From: an uncultured Desulfovibrio sp.
Lineage (GTDB): Bacteria > Desulfobacterota > Desulfovibrionia > Desulfovibrionales > Desulfovibrionaceae
NCBI GenBank assembly: GCA_910587035.1
Contig: CAJUMQ010000041.1
Span: forward strand, 1-11,609
DNA: 11,609 nucleotides
Direction: 5' to 3'
Part shown: positions 1-7,122 of the stretch, piece by piece
How the letters are laid out: every line of letters begins with the position of its first letter
Position numbering within the stretch: the stretch's first letter is position 1
Made by a program: the position numbers and the translations under genes
Notes under the pieces: generated by a model
Databases searched by the model: none
The model's input: only the letters and a program-made list of their open reading frames with translations
What the model was told of the DNA's origin: nothing

Positions 1-721
1 AGTAGCCGCCCCAGCCAAGCTCCATGTAGGCCCACCATGCGCCAAGCACAATGCCGGCAGTGAGCAGAATCCACGCCACCATGATGAATGGCCTTGAAAG
101 GCGAAACCAGGGCGTTTCATCAGGGCGCCCGGCAAGCGCTTGCGCAAGAGCCAGACAGGCCGGCACCGTAAAGCCGGCATAGCCCATGAACAGAAGTGGG
201 GGATGAAAAATCATGCCCGGATTTTGCAGGAGGGGATTGAGGCCATTGCCGTCTGCCGGCACAGGCGTCTGCATCAGGAAGGGATTGCTCCAGCAGGTGA
301 GTACCAGGCAGAAAAAGGCCATATTGGCATAGAAAAAGGCCCAGAACCATAAAAGAACGGCAGGGCTTAAAGCTCTGAATCGCGGCAGCAGGGCGAAGAT
401 GCAGCCGCATATGGCAACCATCAGCGCCCAGAAGAGCATGGACCCGGGCTGGCCGGCCCAGAAGGCCGTCAGGCGGTAAAAAACAGGCAGAAAGGAATCC
501 GTGTAGGATGCCACATATTCAAGGCGATAATCCTGCCAGAAAAGACCATGCAGGAGAATGGCGGAGGCCAGCAGCAGGGCACCGCCCACCACATGGGCGC
601 AGGCGCCTGTGAGCGTGGCCTGCCCCGGTCTGCCCTGCCACAGCCGCAAAAGCGCCATTCCGCCGGCCCCTATGGAGAACAGCAGGGCCACAAGCAGGCA
701 GACATAGGCAAAAATATACAT
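1..721 (-). CDS. ccmF: Cytochrome c maturation haem lyase CcmF, N-terminal part (cut by window edge)
   Basis: CcmF is the polytopic inner-membrane protein that receives haem from CcmE and attaches it to apocytochrome c in the periplasm. I translated the minus strand from the ATG at 721 and found 240 open codons with no stop. Visible are hydrophobic membrane segments near residues 1-20, 42-58, 93-112, 120-141, 168-190 and 210-230. Family-typical stretches are YRLTAFWAGQPGS at 81-93, NPLLQNPGMIFHPPLLFMGY at 161-180, and the beginning of the tryptophan-rich WWD domain (ELGWGGY, 233-239). His172 in FHPPLL probably corresponds to a conserved periplasmic haem-ligand histidine of E. coli CcmF. The gene lies 22 bases downstream of ccmE on the same strand, so they are very likely one operon. 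The Shine-Dalgarno before 721 is weak. Only the first third of a protein usually over 600 residues is present. Confidence 0.93.
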   Translation of the reverse strand, partial: MYIFAYVCLLVALLFSIGAGGMALLRLWQGRPGQATLTGACAHVVGGALLLASAILLHGLFWQDYRLEYVASYTDSFLPVFYRLTAFWAGQPGSMLFWALMVAICGCIFALLPRFRALSPAVLLWFWAFFYANMAFFCLVLTCWSNPFLMQTPVPADGNGLNPLLQNPGMIFHPPLLFMGYAGFTVPACLALAQALAGRPDETPWFRLSRPFIMVAWILLTAGIVLGAWWAYMELGWGGY

Positions 722-743
722 TGGGGGAATCCGTCCGCGCCAG

Positions 744-1148
744 TCAGCTGCCGCGATTTTCCTTCTGGTATTTTGATGGGCATTTTGTCATGAGGGTTCT
801 GGCGAGAAAACAGCCGTCGCTGCCCATGACTCCCTCCACAATGACCTCCGCGCCAGCCTTGAAGGCATCCGGCACCATGCCGGCATAGGCTACGGGAATA
901 ATCAGGTCCGCATTGTCCTTGTCGGCCAGATTGAAGGACAGGGCATTGCCGCCGCGCCGCAGGCCGGCCGGCTCCACCAGGCCAAACAGGCGCGCCTGGC
1001 CGAGTTTTTCCGGCGCCAGCGCCCTTGCCTCGGAAACGTTGAGAAAGTATACGCTATTTTCGGAAAAACCGGCATAGCACAGATAGCCCAGTCCGCCGGC
1101 AAACAGCAGAAAGGCGACGATATAGGCCGCGGTGTTTTTTTTGCGCAT
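744..1148 (-). CDS. ccmE: Cytochrome c maturation haem chaperone CcmE, cysteine (CxxxY) type
   Basis: CcmE is a membrane-anchored periplasmic chaperone that binds haem covalently and hands it to CcmF. The 134-residue protein has one N-terminal membrane anchor (about 8-26) and a beta-barrel OB-fold domain: the stretches FLNVSEA (35-41), ARLFGLVEPAGL (52-63), FNLADKD (72-78) and VPDAFKAGAEVIVEG (92-106) are typical. At the place where most CcmE proteins have the haem-binding histidine (HxxxY), this one has Cys123-Pro-Ser-Lys-Tyr127. This CxxxY form is the one described for the Desulfovibrio-type Ccm system. The ATG at 1148 is chosen because it is preceded by a good Shine-Dalgarno (GGGAGGG, minus strand, about 1151-1158) and directly opens the basic-then-hydrophobic anchor. 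An in-frame ATG at 1256 would add 36 residues unlike the family. It is followed by ccmF after 22 bases. Confidence 0.92.
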   Translation of the reverse strand: MRKKNTAAYIVAFLLFAGGLGYLCYAGFSENSVYFLNVSEARALAPEKLGQARLFGLVEPAGLRRGGNALSFNLADKDNADLIIPVAYAGMVPDAFKAGAEVIVEGVMGSDGCFLARTLMTKCPSKYQKENRGS

Positions 1149-1223
1149 TTTCCCTCCCGCCCGGCGCAGCCGAAGCGGATAAACCCCTTCCGGGAGTGAT
1201 TGCCATAAATGATCTATCTGTCT

Positions 1224-1252
1224 GATATATACATTTTTCATATCCCGCGCAA
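1224..1252 (-). promoter_or_regulatory. Candidate sigma70-type promoter for ccmEF
   Basis: On the minus strand there is TTGCGC (1252-1247), a 17-base spacer, and TATATC (1229-1224), about 75 bases before the ccmE start. The -10 element matches the consensus at four of six positions and the -35 only at three. It is the best match in the divergent gap between ccmE and the ABC ATPase gene, but it is a by-eye assignment. Confidence 0.3.
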
Positions 1253-1281
1253 GCATGGCGCAAAAGCCGCCTTCTTTCTGC

Positions 1282-1311
1282 TTGACATTGGCGCGAGAGC
1301 GGAATTAAAAA
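1282..1311 (+). promoter_or_regulatory. Candidate promoter of the ABC ATPase gene, possibly giving a leaderless mRNA
   Basis: A perfect consensus -35 hexamer TTGACA (1282-1287) is followed after 17-18 bases by an A-rich -10 candidate (TTAAAA 1305-1310 or TAAAAA 1306-1311). Transcription would start within a few bases of the ATG at 1317. No Shine-Dalgarno sequence is visible before that ATG, which agrees with a very short or absent leader. The -10 element is poor, so the assignment is tentative. Confidence 0.35.
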
Positions 1312-1316
1312 TTTTT

Positions 1317-2081
1317 ATGACCAAGGAAAACACCACCCCGCCGACTCAGGACGGCCCCGTTATACGCATCAGCCATGTCTGGAAATACTTTGGCCAGTTG
1401 CCAGCCCTGCAGGATGTGTCCCTGGATGTGGATCACAAGGAAAGGCTTGTGATCATCGGCCCCTCCGGATCCGGCAAATCCACCCTGCTGCGCTCCATCA
1501 ACCGCCTTGAGGAGATTGACAAGGGCGAGATCTATGTACGCGGCGAAAATATCAATGATCCCCATAAAAATATCAATCTGCTGCGCCGCAACCTTGGCAT
1601 GGTTTTTCAGCAGTTCAATCTCTTTCCCCACAAGACCGTTTTGCAGAATCTGACCATGGCCCCGGTCAAACTGCTGGGCCTGGGGGAAGAGGAGGCCGAG
1701 GAGCGCGCCCTCTCCCTGTTAAAAAAGGTTGGCATAAGCGACAAGGCCAATGTCTATCCGGCCATGCTCTCCGGCGGCCAGCAGCAGCGCGTGGCCATTG
1801 CCAGAGCCCTTGCCATGCAGCCCTCCATCATGCTGTTTGACGAGCCCACATCCGCCCTGGACCCCGAAATGGTCGGAGAGGTGCTGGATGTCATGGTCAC
1901 GCTTGCCGAAGAGGGCATGACCATGGTCTGCGTAACCCACGAAATGGGCTTTGCCCGCACAGTGGCCGATCGCCTCATCTTTATGGATCAGGGCCAGATT
2001 GTGGAAGCCGGCAGGCCGGAAACGCTCTTCACTTCGCCCCGCCACCCGCGTCTGCGCCAGTTCCTGAACCAGATACTTTGA
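1317..2081 (+). CDS. Amino acid ABC transporter ATP-binding protein (polar amino acid/GlnQ type)
   Basis: This 254-residue protein is the ATP-hydrolysing subunit of an importer of the polar amino acid family and acts at the cytoplasmic face of the inner membrane. All nucleotide-binding motifs are intact: Walker A GPSGSGKST (48-56), Q-loop Gln99 in VFQQFNLFPH, signature LSGGQQQR (151-158), Walker B IMLFDEP (171-177, catalytic Glu176), D-loop SALD (179-182) and switch His208. The wording of the Q-loop and of the CVTHEMGFAR stretch is characteristic of the GlnQ/HisP/ArtP branch, but the substrate cannot be told. The reading frame is open upstream to 1209. I chose the ATG at 1317 because the family begins shortly before the first beta strand and the upstream part is promoter-like. 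No permease or binding-protein gene is adjacent, so its partners must be encoded elsewhere. Its stop overlaps the start of mnmA. Confidence 0.9.
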   Translation: MTKENTTPPTQDGPVIRISHVWKYFGQLPALQDVSLDVDHKERLVIIGPSGSGKSTLLRSINRLEEIDKGEIYVRGENINDPHKNINLLRRNLGMVFQQFNLFPHKTVLQNLTMAPVKLLGLGEEEAEERALSLLKKVGISDKANVYPAMLSGGQQQRVAIARALAMQPSIMLFDEPTSALDPEMVGEVLDVMVTLAEEGMTMVCVTHEMGFARTVADRLIFMDQGQIVEAGRPETLFTSPRHPRLRQFLNQIL

Positions 2082-3175
2082 TTCGCGCCGCCAGCCATGA
2101 AGGGCAAGGCGCCATCGCCGTTGCCGTCAGCGGCGGTGTGGACAGTCTCTGCGCCCTGCTTCTGCTCAGAGATGCCGGCCATGATGTCCTCGCCCTGCAT
2201 GGCCGCTTTCTGCCCCAGGCCGGGACCGATCCCGCCATCGCGGAGCTTGCCCGCATCTGCGCAAGCCTCGACATCCCCTTTGTTGATGTGCCCCTTGAGC
2301 GGATATTCGCCAAAAAAGTGCTCGAGCCCTTTGTCCGCGACTGGGATGCAGGGCTTGTGCCCAACCCCTGCGCCATCTGCAACCAGGCAATCAAGTTTGG
2401 CGCCCTTTTGGCAGCAGCCCGCAGGCATGGGGCAACCCGGCTTGCCACTGGCCATTATGCCAGGCTTGCGCAGTCCATCGCTGGCGGGTATCCGGCTCTG
2501 GCCATGGCTGGCGACAGAGCCAAGGATCAAAGCTATTTTCTGTCCCTTTGCCCCCCGGCCAGACTGGCGCGCGCGCTTTTTCCCCTGGCGGAACTGCGCA
2601 AGGACCAGTGCCGCCAGATTGTCGCGGCCCATGGGCTGCACCCCCCCGCCCCGGAGGAAAGCCAGGATATCTGCTTTATAAAAAATTGCGACTACCGCGC
2701 CTTTCTCAACAGCCAAAGGCTGTCTCTGGGGCTGCCTGCGCCTGCCCCAGGCCCAATCCTGCTGCGGGATGCTGACGGCTCCCTGCGTCAGATAGGCAGT
2801 CACAGCGGGCTTTGCCACTACACCGTGGGCCAGCGCAAGGGTCTCAACCTGCCATTTGCGCATCCTCTTTATGTGACAGGCAAGAACCTGGCCAGCAATG
2901 CCCTGCTGGTGGCCGCAAGGGCGCAGACAGCCATGCGCGCCTGCGTGGCCCGCAGCGCACGCATCCATCTCCCCCCGGACAGATGGCCTGCTACCGTGTA
3001 TGCGCGCCTGCGCCACCATGGCCCCCTGCTGCCTGCCACGGCATCTTGCGAGGGGCACAGACTGCGCATTGAGCTGGCCCAAACCGCATGGCCCACATCT
3101 CCCGGCCAGATCGCCACCCTGTATGATTCCAGCGGCATTGTCCTGGCTGGCGGCATACTGGAAGAAATCCTCTAG
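2078..3175 (+). CDS. mnmA: tRNA-specific 2-thiouridylase MnmA
   Basis: MnmA activates uridine 34 of Lys, Glu and Gln tRNAs with ATP and replaces its 2-oxygen with sulfur. The 365-residue protein shows the PP-loop SGGVDS (18-23) for ATP, the NPCAICNQAIKFG segment (96-108) whose Cys101 corresponds to the first catalytic cysteine, ATGHYARL (123-130), KDQSYFL (149-155), and ESQDICFI (194-201) holding the second cysteine Cys199. VGQRKGL lies in the central domain, and a C-terminal beta-barrel-like domain follows. The likely start is TTG at 2078, whose TTGA overlaps the TGA stop of the ABC gene, implying translational coupling. No ATG occurs between there and the PP-loop. No strong Shine-Dalgarno is visible. 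Pairing with an ABC ATPase gene has no obvious functional logic and may only reflect a shared transcript. Confidence 0.93.
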   Translation: MIRAASHEGQGAIAVAVSGGVDSLCALLLLRDAGHDVLALHGRFLPQAGTDPAIAELARICASLDIPFVDVPLERIFAKKVLEPFVRDWDAGLVPNPCAICNQAIKFGALLAAARRHGATRLATGHYARLAQSIAGGYPALAMAGDRAKDQSYFLSLCPPARLARALFPLAELRKDQCRQIVAAHGLHPPAPEESQDICFIKNCDYRAFLNSQRLSLGLPAPAPGPILLRDADGSLRQIGSHSGLCHYTVGQRKGLNLPFAHPLYVTGKNLASNALLVAARAQTAMRACVARSARIHLPPDRWPATVYARLRHHGPLLPATASCEGHRLRIELAQTAWPTSPGQIATLYDSSGIVLAGGILEEIL

Positions 3176-3281
3176 GGCATTTGCCGATTGAAAACAGGCA
3201 AAATGCCGGGCGCTTCCTCTGAAGCGCCGCGCAAAAGCAAGCGGAAAAATTAATTTTTTCCGCAAAACGCGAAGAGCGTTT
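3176..3281. repeat. Cluster of four consecutive inverted repeats after mnmA
   Basis: Directly after the mnmA stop come four hairpins in about 105 bases. First, GGCATTTGCC (3176-3185) with GGCAAAATGCC (3197-3207), one bulged base. Second, GGCGCTTC (3209-3216), loop CTCT, GAAGCGCC (3221-3228), a perfect 8-bp stem. Third, GCGGAAAAA (3241-3249), loop TTAAT, TTTTTCCGC (3255-3263), a perfect 9-bp stem. Fourth, AAACGC (3265-3270), loop GAAGA, GCGTTT (3276-3281). The third could end transcription in either direction because its arms are A- and T-rich. The second lacks a T tract. Together they may serve as mnmA transcript end and stabiliser, or be a dispersed REP-like element. Confidence 0.6.
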
Positions 3282-3526
3282 CAAGTGATGCATGCTCTGG
3301 ACAGGCCTCTGGTGAAATTGCCCCTGCGGAACCTTCCTTGCCATGTTTCGCGCGCGGCCTCGCCAGGACCTGCCATAAAAAGGCAATTTTTTGCGAAAAT
3401 CGTTCCTTGAGCGGAAACTCCATATAAATATATATAATTATATTCACCACATGCAATGCCTTTTTACCGCCCCGCCCGTCACCAGATCAGGCCGGGGACA
3501 CGAAATTTAATTAATCGGGAGGCAAC
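3282..3526 (+). promoter_or_regulatory. Gene-free region with AT-rich promoter before the aldo/keto reductase
   Basis: No convincing gene lies here. The last part is sharply AT-rich (3421-3445) in otherwise GC-rich DNA. A -35 candidate TTGAGC (3407-3412) is followed by TATATA (3429-3434, 16-base spacer) or a consensus TATAAT (3433-3438, 20-base spacer). A start of transcription near 3440-3446 would give a leader of about 80 bases ending in the strong ribosome binding site GGGAGG (3517-3522). An inverted repeat GGCAATTTTTTGCG-like stretch (3383-3396) just upstream could be an operator, but this is a guess. Confidence 0.4.
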
Positions 3527-4804
3527 ATGGACAGACGCTCATTTATCAGGGGCATGGCCGGGGTCGCAGCCGGCTTTGCTGCCGTCGCCCACATTTCTCC
3601 TGCCTGGGCGGCCGCACAGGAGCCGGCCAATATCCGCAACTACCATCCCGATATGCGCTACCGCCCGCATGGGCTTACAGGCGCATCAGTATCCGCCCTG
3701 GGTTTTGGCATGCTGCGGCTGCCCATGCTGGCGGATGGCAAGACCGTGGATGAGCCCAGAGTCATTGAAATGGTGCGCCATGCCATTGATCACGGCCTCA
3801 ATTATGTGGACACAGGCTATGTCTATCTGGGTGGCCAGAGCGAGGCTGTCACTGGCAAGGCCCTGGCCAATGGCTACAGGGACAAGGTCTATCTTACCTC
3901 AAAATCGCCCTGGTGGATCATGGAGAGGCCTGAGGATTTTGACAGATTTTTTGACGAATCCCGCAGACGCCTCCAGACCGATCATCTGGATTTTTATCAT
4001 ATCCACATGATCATGCATCGCGGCTGGAAGGAAAAGGTGGTGCCATTTCGCCTGATTGACAAAATGATGAAGCTGAAGGCGGATGGCAAGATCAGTTATG
4101 CCGGGTTTTCATTCCATGATGGCGTGCCCCTGTTCAAGCGCGTTGTCGATGCCAATCCGGATTGGGATTTTTGTCTCATCCAGCAGAACTATCTTGATAC
4201 TGAACATGAGGCCGGCCTTGTGGGTCTGAACTATGCCGCTGCCAATGGCATGGGAGTCTCCATAATGGAGCCTTTGCGAAACGGTTTTCTGGTAAAACCG
4301 CCCAAATGGGTGCAGGCGGTTCTGGATGGCGCAAAAAAACAGCGCCACCCTGTGGAATGGGCCTTTGACTATCTCTGGAACAAGCCGGAGGTGAGCGTTG
4401 TGGTCAGCGGCATGGGCTGCCTTGAGAATGTGGTGGACAATCTTGCCTATGCCTCCCGTTCCGCTCCAGGCATGCTTGATGCTGCGGAAGTCGCGGTGCT
4501 TGGCAAGGCTGCCAGGCAGTATCGCAGCTATCCCGGCCATATTCCCTGTGTCGGCTGCTACAACTGCATCCCCTGCCCCCAGAATGTGGCCATTGGCTAC
4601 CTGTTTAACATGGTCAACAACCAGTACAGGGCCGATGGCGATCTTGAGCGGGCGCACAGGCTGGTGAAATATTCCATGTCCCCCATCCAGCGCGGGGACA
4701 AGCCCCAGGCCTGCAACGCCTGCGGCCAATGCCTGCCCAAATGCCCGCAGGGCATCAATATCCCGCAGGAACTCAAGCGCCTGCGCGAGGATTTGCGGCT
4801 GTAG
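3527..4804 (+). CDS. Tat-exported aldo/keto reductase with C-terminal double [4Fe-4S] motifs
   Basis: The 425-residue protein begins with a twin-arginine signal (RRSFIRG at 3-9, hydrophobic stretch to about 25, likely cleavage after AWAAA near 30), so it is probably exported folded with its cofactors. The aldo/keto reductase barrel keeps the usual tetrad: Asp95 and Tyr100 in YVDTGYVYLGG, Lys126 in LTSKSP, and a histidine in DFYHIH (158 or 160). The C-terminus carries two cysteine clusters, C341-x2-C344-x2-C347-x2-C350-P and C396-x2-C399-x2-C402-x3-C406-P, of the 4Fe-4S ferredoxin type fused to this AKR subfamily. The role is likely reduction of a carbonyl or similar substrate with electrons passed through Fe-S centres; substrate and electron donor are unknown. 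A periplasmic location makes soluble NADPH an unlikely donor. GGGAGG lies 4 bases before the ATG. The next gene follows after 106 bases. Confidence 0.9.
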   Translation: MDRRSFIRGMAGVAAGFAAVAHISPAWAAAQEPANIRNYHPDMRYRPHGLTGASVSALGFGMLRLPMLADGKTVDEPRVIEMVRHAIDHGLNYVDTGYVYLGGQSEAVTGKALANGYRDKVYLTSKSPWWIMERPEDFDRFFDESRRRLQTDHLDFYHIHMIMHRGWKEKVVPFRLIDKMMKLKADGKISYAGFSFHDGVPLFKRVVDANPDWDFCLIQQNYLDTEHEAGLVGLNYAAANGMGVSIMEPLRNGFLVKPPKWVQAVLDGAKKQRHPVEWAFDYLWNKPEVSVVVSGMGCLENVVDNLAYASRSAPGMLDAAEVAVLGKAARQYRSYPGHIPCVGCYNCIPCPQNVAIGYLFNMVNNQYRADGDLERAHRLVKYSMSPIQRGDKPQACNACGQCLPKCPQGINIPQELKRLREDLRL

Positions 4805-4910
4805 CATGGCCTATGGACAAGGGCGCCTTTGTTGAAATAGCCTGAAGCCGGTCGCGTAAGCGCCCCGGCAGGCGGGCCATGAACCTTTTTACAGATGTGG
4901 AGGGCGGCTG

Positions 4911-5378
4911 ATGCGCTTTTTACTATGCGGATTGCTGGCTTGCATACTGATGCTTCAAAACGGTTTTTCCCAGGCGGCAGATGAAATGATGGCAAAACAG
5001 GCAGCGGACGAGGCTGTTTCGAAAACAACAGGCAAACTTCCCATTCAGGCGGACGGCATAACCAGATTGTCATACATCGAAGTCTTTCCTGAATATCTGG
5101 ATGAATATCTGAAATTCGCCACCGAGGTGGGGGCTGCCTCCCTGCGCACCGAGCCTGGGGTTCTGACCATGTACGCAGTGGCGGAAAAGGACAATCCCTG
5201 CAAAATCACCATTCTGGAGACCTACGCCAGCCAGGATGCCTATCAGAGACACATCGCTTCTGAGCATTTTCAAAAATACAAGCAGGGCACCCTGAAAATG
5301 GTCAAATCTTTGCGGCTGGTGGACCAGACACCCCTAAATCCCGCAAATCGCCTGGCCAATTTCATGGCAGACAAATAA
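4911..5378 (+). CDS. Exported ABM-domain protein (antibiotic biosynthesis monooxygenase/YgiN fold)
   Basis: The 155-residue product has a signal peptide (MRFLLCGLLACILML, likely cleavage after FSQA at about residue 22). After a short linker comes one ferredoxin-like alpha/beta domain of the ABM family. Support comes from ITRLSYIEVFPEYLDEYLKF (50-69), the SLRTEPGVLTMYAV stretch (77-90), ITILETYASQDAYQRHIASEHFQ (99-121) and a final strand with LRLVDQ. This arrangement, including the His-containing AYQRH..SEHF helix, is typical. Family members include small oxygenases acting on quinone-like molecules and proteins of unknown role, so no reaction can be assigned. GGAGGG (4899-4904) stands before the ATG. 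A periplasmic ABM protein next to a Tat-exported oxidoreductase suggests a common substrate outside the cytoplasm. Confidence 0.8.
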   Translation: MRFLLCGLLACILMLQNGFSQAADEMMAKQAADEAVSKTTGKLPIQADGITRLSYIEVFPEYLDEYLKFATEVGAASLRTEPGVLTMYAVAEKDNPCKITILETYASQDAYQRHIASEHFQKYKQGTLKMVKSLRLVDQTPLNPANRLANFMADK

Positions 5379-5419
5379 TCTTCAGACCTGGCACGAGCGT
5401 GCATGACTGGTGAATTGTC

Positions 5420-6463
5420 ATGTCCCAAAAAAGTTTTTGCTGTTTGCTCTGTTGCACTGGCCTCTTTTTTCTCTTTTCCCTTCTGGATGCCTCCGCGCGG
5501 CAGATCCCCGGCCATGATCTGCCTGTGCCGGAGACGGCAAGCCGGCAGCTGCAAAACAAGATAGCCGAAGGGCTGCCTGCCTGGTGGAAGGAAACACCGG
5601 CCACAGTTGAGGAGTGGCAGATATTCCGCAATAAGCGGGACGAATCAGCACGCCAGGGTCTCTCGCCGCTGCTGCAGGCCCTGGATGTAAAATATGCCGC
5701 TGGCAAAATGGGCGGCGTGCCCGTCTATACAATTTTGCCCGCGCGCATTCCAACCCGCAATGAGAATAGGGTTCTGTTGCATCTGCATGGCGGGGGCTAT
5801 GTGCTCAACAAGGGCGAGGCTGGCCTTGGCGAAGCCATCCTCATGGCCGCTCTGGGCGGTTTCAAGGTGGTCTCCGCAGATTATCGCCTGGCTCCGGAAT
5901 TTCCCTATCCCGCAGCCCTGGAAGATGCCCTGGCTGTCTACAAAACCCTGCTCAAGTCCTACCAGCCCGCCAATATAGGCGTTTTTGGCACCTCCACAGG
6001 CGGCGGCATGACTCTCGCCCTGATTCTGGCAGCCAAAGCCCAGGGTCTGCCCGTGCCCGGAGCCATAGCCTGCGGCACTCCCTGGACGGATCTGACCAAA
6101 ACAGGAGACAGCTATTTTACCAATGAGCAGGTGGACAATGTGCTTGGCGGCTATGATGGCTGGCTGCGCAGCGCGGCCAAAGCCTATGCCGGCAGCCATG
6201 ACATGCGCGAGCCGCTGCTCTCGCCGGTTTATGGAGATATGGCGGGCTTTCCGCCAACCATCCTGGCAGCCGGCACCCGGGATCTTTTTTTGAGCAACAC
6301 CGTGCGCATGCATCGCAAATTGCGCGAGGCCGGCATTCCCGCGGATCTTGTGCTCGTGGAGGGTCTGTCCCATGCCCAATATCTGCATCTTGGCCCGGAT
6401 GCGCCCGAAACAGTATATTATTTTCGGCAGCTTGGGGATTTTTTTGAACGCAACCTCAAATAA
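5420..6463 (+). CDS. Exported alpha/beta hydrolase of the hormone-sensitive-lipase family
   Basis: This 347-residue esterase-like enzyme has a signal peptide (cysteine-rich hydrophobic stretch 6-22, possible cleavage after DASA at about 26). The catalytic parts are complete: oxyanion-hole motif HGGGY (123-127), DYRLAPE (154-160), nucleophile Ser192 in GTSTGG (190-195), Asp288 in GTRDLFLS, and His318 in EGLSHAQYL. HGGG together with DYRLAPE identifies the HSL (family IV) esterases, which act on short acyl esters or similar carboxyl esters. The start ATG at 5420 is supported by a modest GGTGA 6 bases upstream and by the signal peptide. It lies 41 bases after the ABM gene with no terminator between, so cotranscription is likely. 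The unusual feature is the CCLLCC run inside the signal peptide; it does not form a good lipobox. Confidence 0.88.
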   Translation: MSQKSFCCLLCCTGLFFLFSLLDASARQIPGHDLPVPETASRQLQNKIAEGLPAWWKETPATVEEWQIFRNKRDESARQGLSPLLQALDVKYAAGKMGGVPVYTILPARIPTRNENRVLLHLHGGGYVLNKGEAGLGEAILMAALGGFKVVSADYRLAPEFPYPAALEDALAVYKTLLKSYQPANIGVFGTSTGGGMTLALILAAKAQGLPVPGAIACGTPWTDLTKTGDSYFTNEQVDNVLGGYDGWLRSAAKAYAGSHDMREPLLSPVYGDMAGFPPTILAAGTRDLFLSNTVRMHRKLREAGIPADLVLVEGLSHAQYLHLGPDAPETVYYFRQLGDFFERNLK

Positions 6464-6540
6464 ACACTGTCTCTGCAAACCGGAGCCAGAGTTGCCAGGC
6501 AGCCCTTTGCAAAACACAATTAACCATACGATGCCAGAAT

Positions 6541-7122
6541 ATGCCAAACGAAGATATTATGAACATTGAGCAACTTGCCCGGGAGCTTCGCCATGGCCTT
6601 GTTATAAAGGGTGGCACCAGCGCCCATGCCATGCTCATCCAGGCCAGCCGGGATGCGCAACGCATAACCTGTGAGATAAATTCGGCATATCGTTCCCCCC
6701 AGGAAATCCGGGCACTCATGGCCCAACTCACAGGCAGGGAAGTCCATGATACTTTTACCCTGTTCCCGCCCTTTTATACGGATTTTGGCAAAAACATTTT
6801 TCTGGGCAAAAATATCTTCATAAATGCCTGCTGCTGTTTTCAGGATCAGGGCGGCATAAGCTTGGGCGATGGCGCCCTTGTCGGCCATCGCGTCACCCTG
6901 GCCACCATCAATCATGGCCTGATCCCTGCCGAAAGGACGTATAACTGCCCGGCCCCCATAACCATCGGCAAAAATGTCTGGCTGGGAGCTGGTGCCATTG
7001 TGGTGCCAGGCATAACCATTGGCAATGATGCTGTGGTTGCAGCAGGCGCCGTGGTGACCAGAGACGTGCCAGCCGCAACTGTGGTCGCGGGCGTGCCTGC
7101 CAGGGAAATTCGCAAAATATAG
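6541..7122 (+). CDS. Sugar O-acetyltransferase of the maltose/NodL (hexapeptide repeat) type
   Basis: The 193-residue protein is a left-handed beta-helix acetyltransferase that uses acetyl-CoA to acetylate a sugar or similar hydroxyl. An N-terminal helical region includes the Mac-like stretch ITCEINSAYRSPQEIRALMAQLTG (42-65). Hexapeptide repeats follow from about 83 (IFLGKN, ISLGDG, ALVGHR, ITIGKN, VWLGAG, ITIGND, AVVAAG). The catalytic histidine is His125 in ATINHG, and the end VVAGVPAREI is the usual family finish. There is no signal peptide, so it is cytoplasmic. Start is uncertain: ATG 6541 has almost no ribosome binding site, and ATG 6559 gives MNIEQLAREL, a good alternative. A Cys-Cys-Cys run (97-99) is notable. 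It lies 77 bases after the hydrolase gene on the same strand, so it is possibly the last gene of that transcript. Confidence 0.88.
   Translation: MPNEDIMNIEQLARELRHGLVIKGGTSAHAMLIQASRDAQRITCEINSAYRSPQEIRALMAQLTGREVHDTFTLFPPFYTDFGKNIFLGKNIFINACCCFQDQGGISLGDGALVGHRVTLATINHGLIPAERTYNCPAPITIGKNVWLGAGAIVVPGITIGNDAVVAAGAVVTRDVPAATVVAGVPAREIRKI

Noticed and set aside
1209..1316. N-terminal extension of the ABC ATPase to the ATG at 1209
   Set aside because: The extra 36 residues do not resemble the family, and the stretch contains the divergent promoter candidates, including TTGACA at 1282.
1988..3265. Long 425-codon open frame on the minus strand
   Set aside because: It lies antisense to mnmA, whose motifs are unambiguous. 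The predicted protein is low-complexity Gly/Ala/Gln-rich with no recognisable domain, as expected for a shadow frame in GC-rich DNA.
3176..3281. Hairpin series as a CRISPR array
   Set aside because: The stems differ from each other and there is no constant repeat with regular spacers; no cas genes are in the window.
4109..4807. 232-codon open frame on the minus strand
   Set aside because: Shadow of the aldo/keto reductase gene; His/Ala-rich composition without domain features.
5645..6547. 300-codon open frame on the minus strand
   Set aside because: Antisense to the alpha/beta hydrolase, whose catalytic triad is complete on the plus strand; no family features in the minus product.
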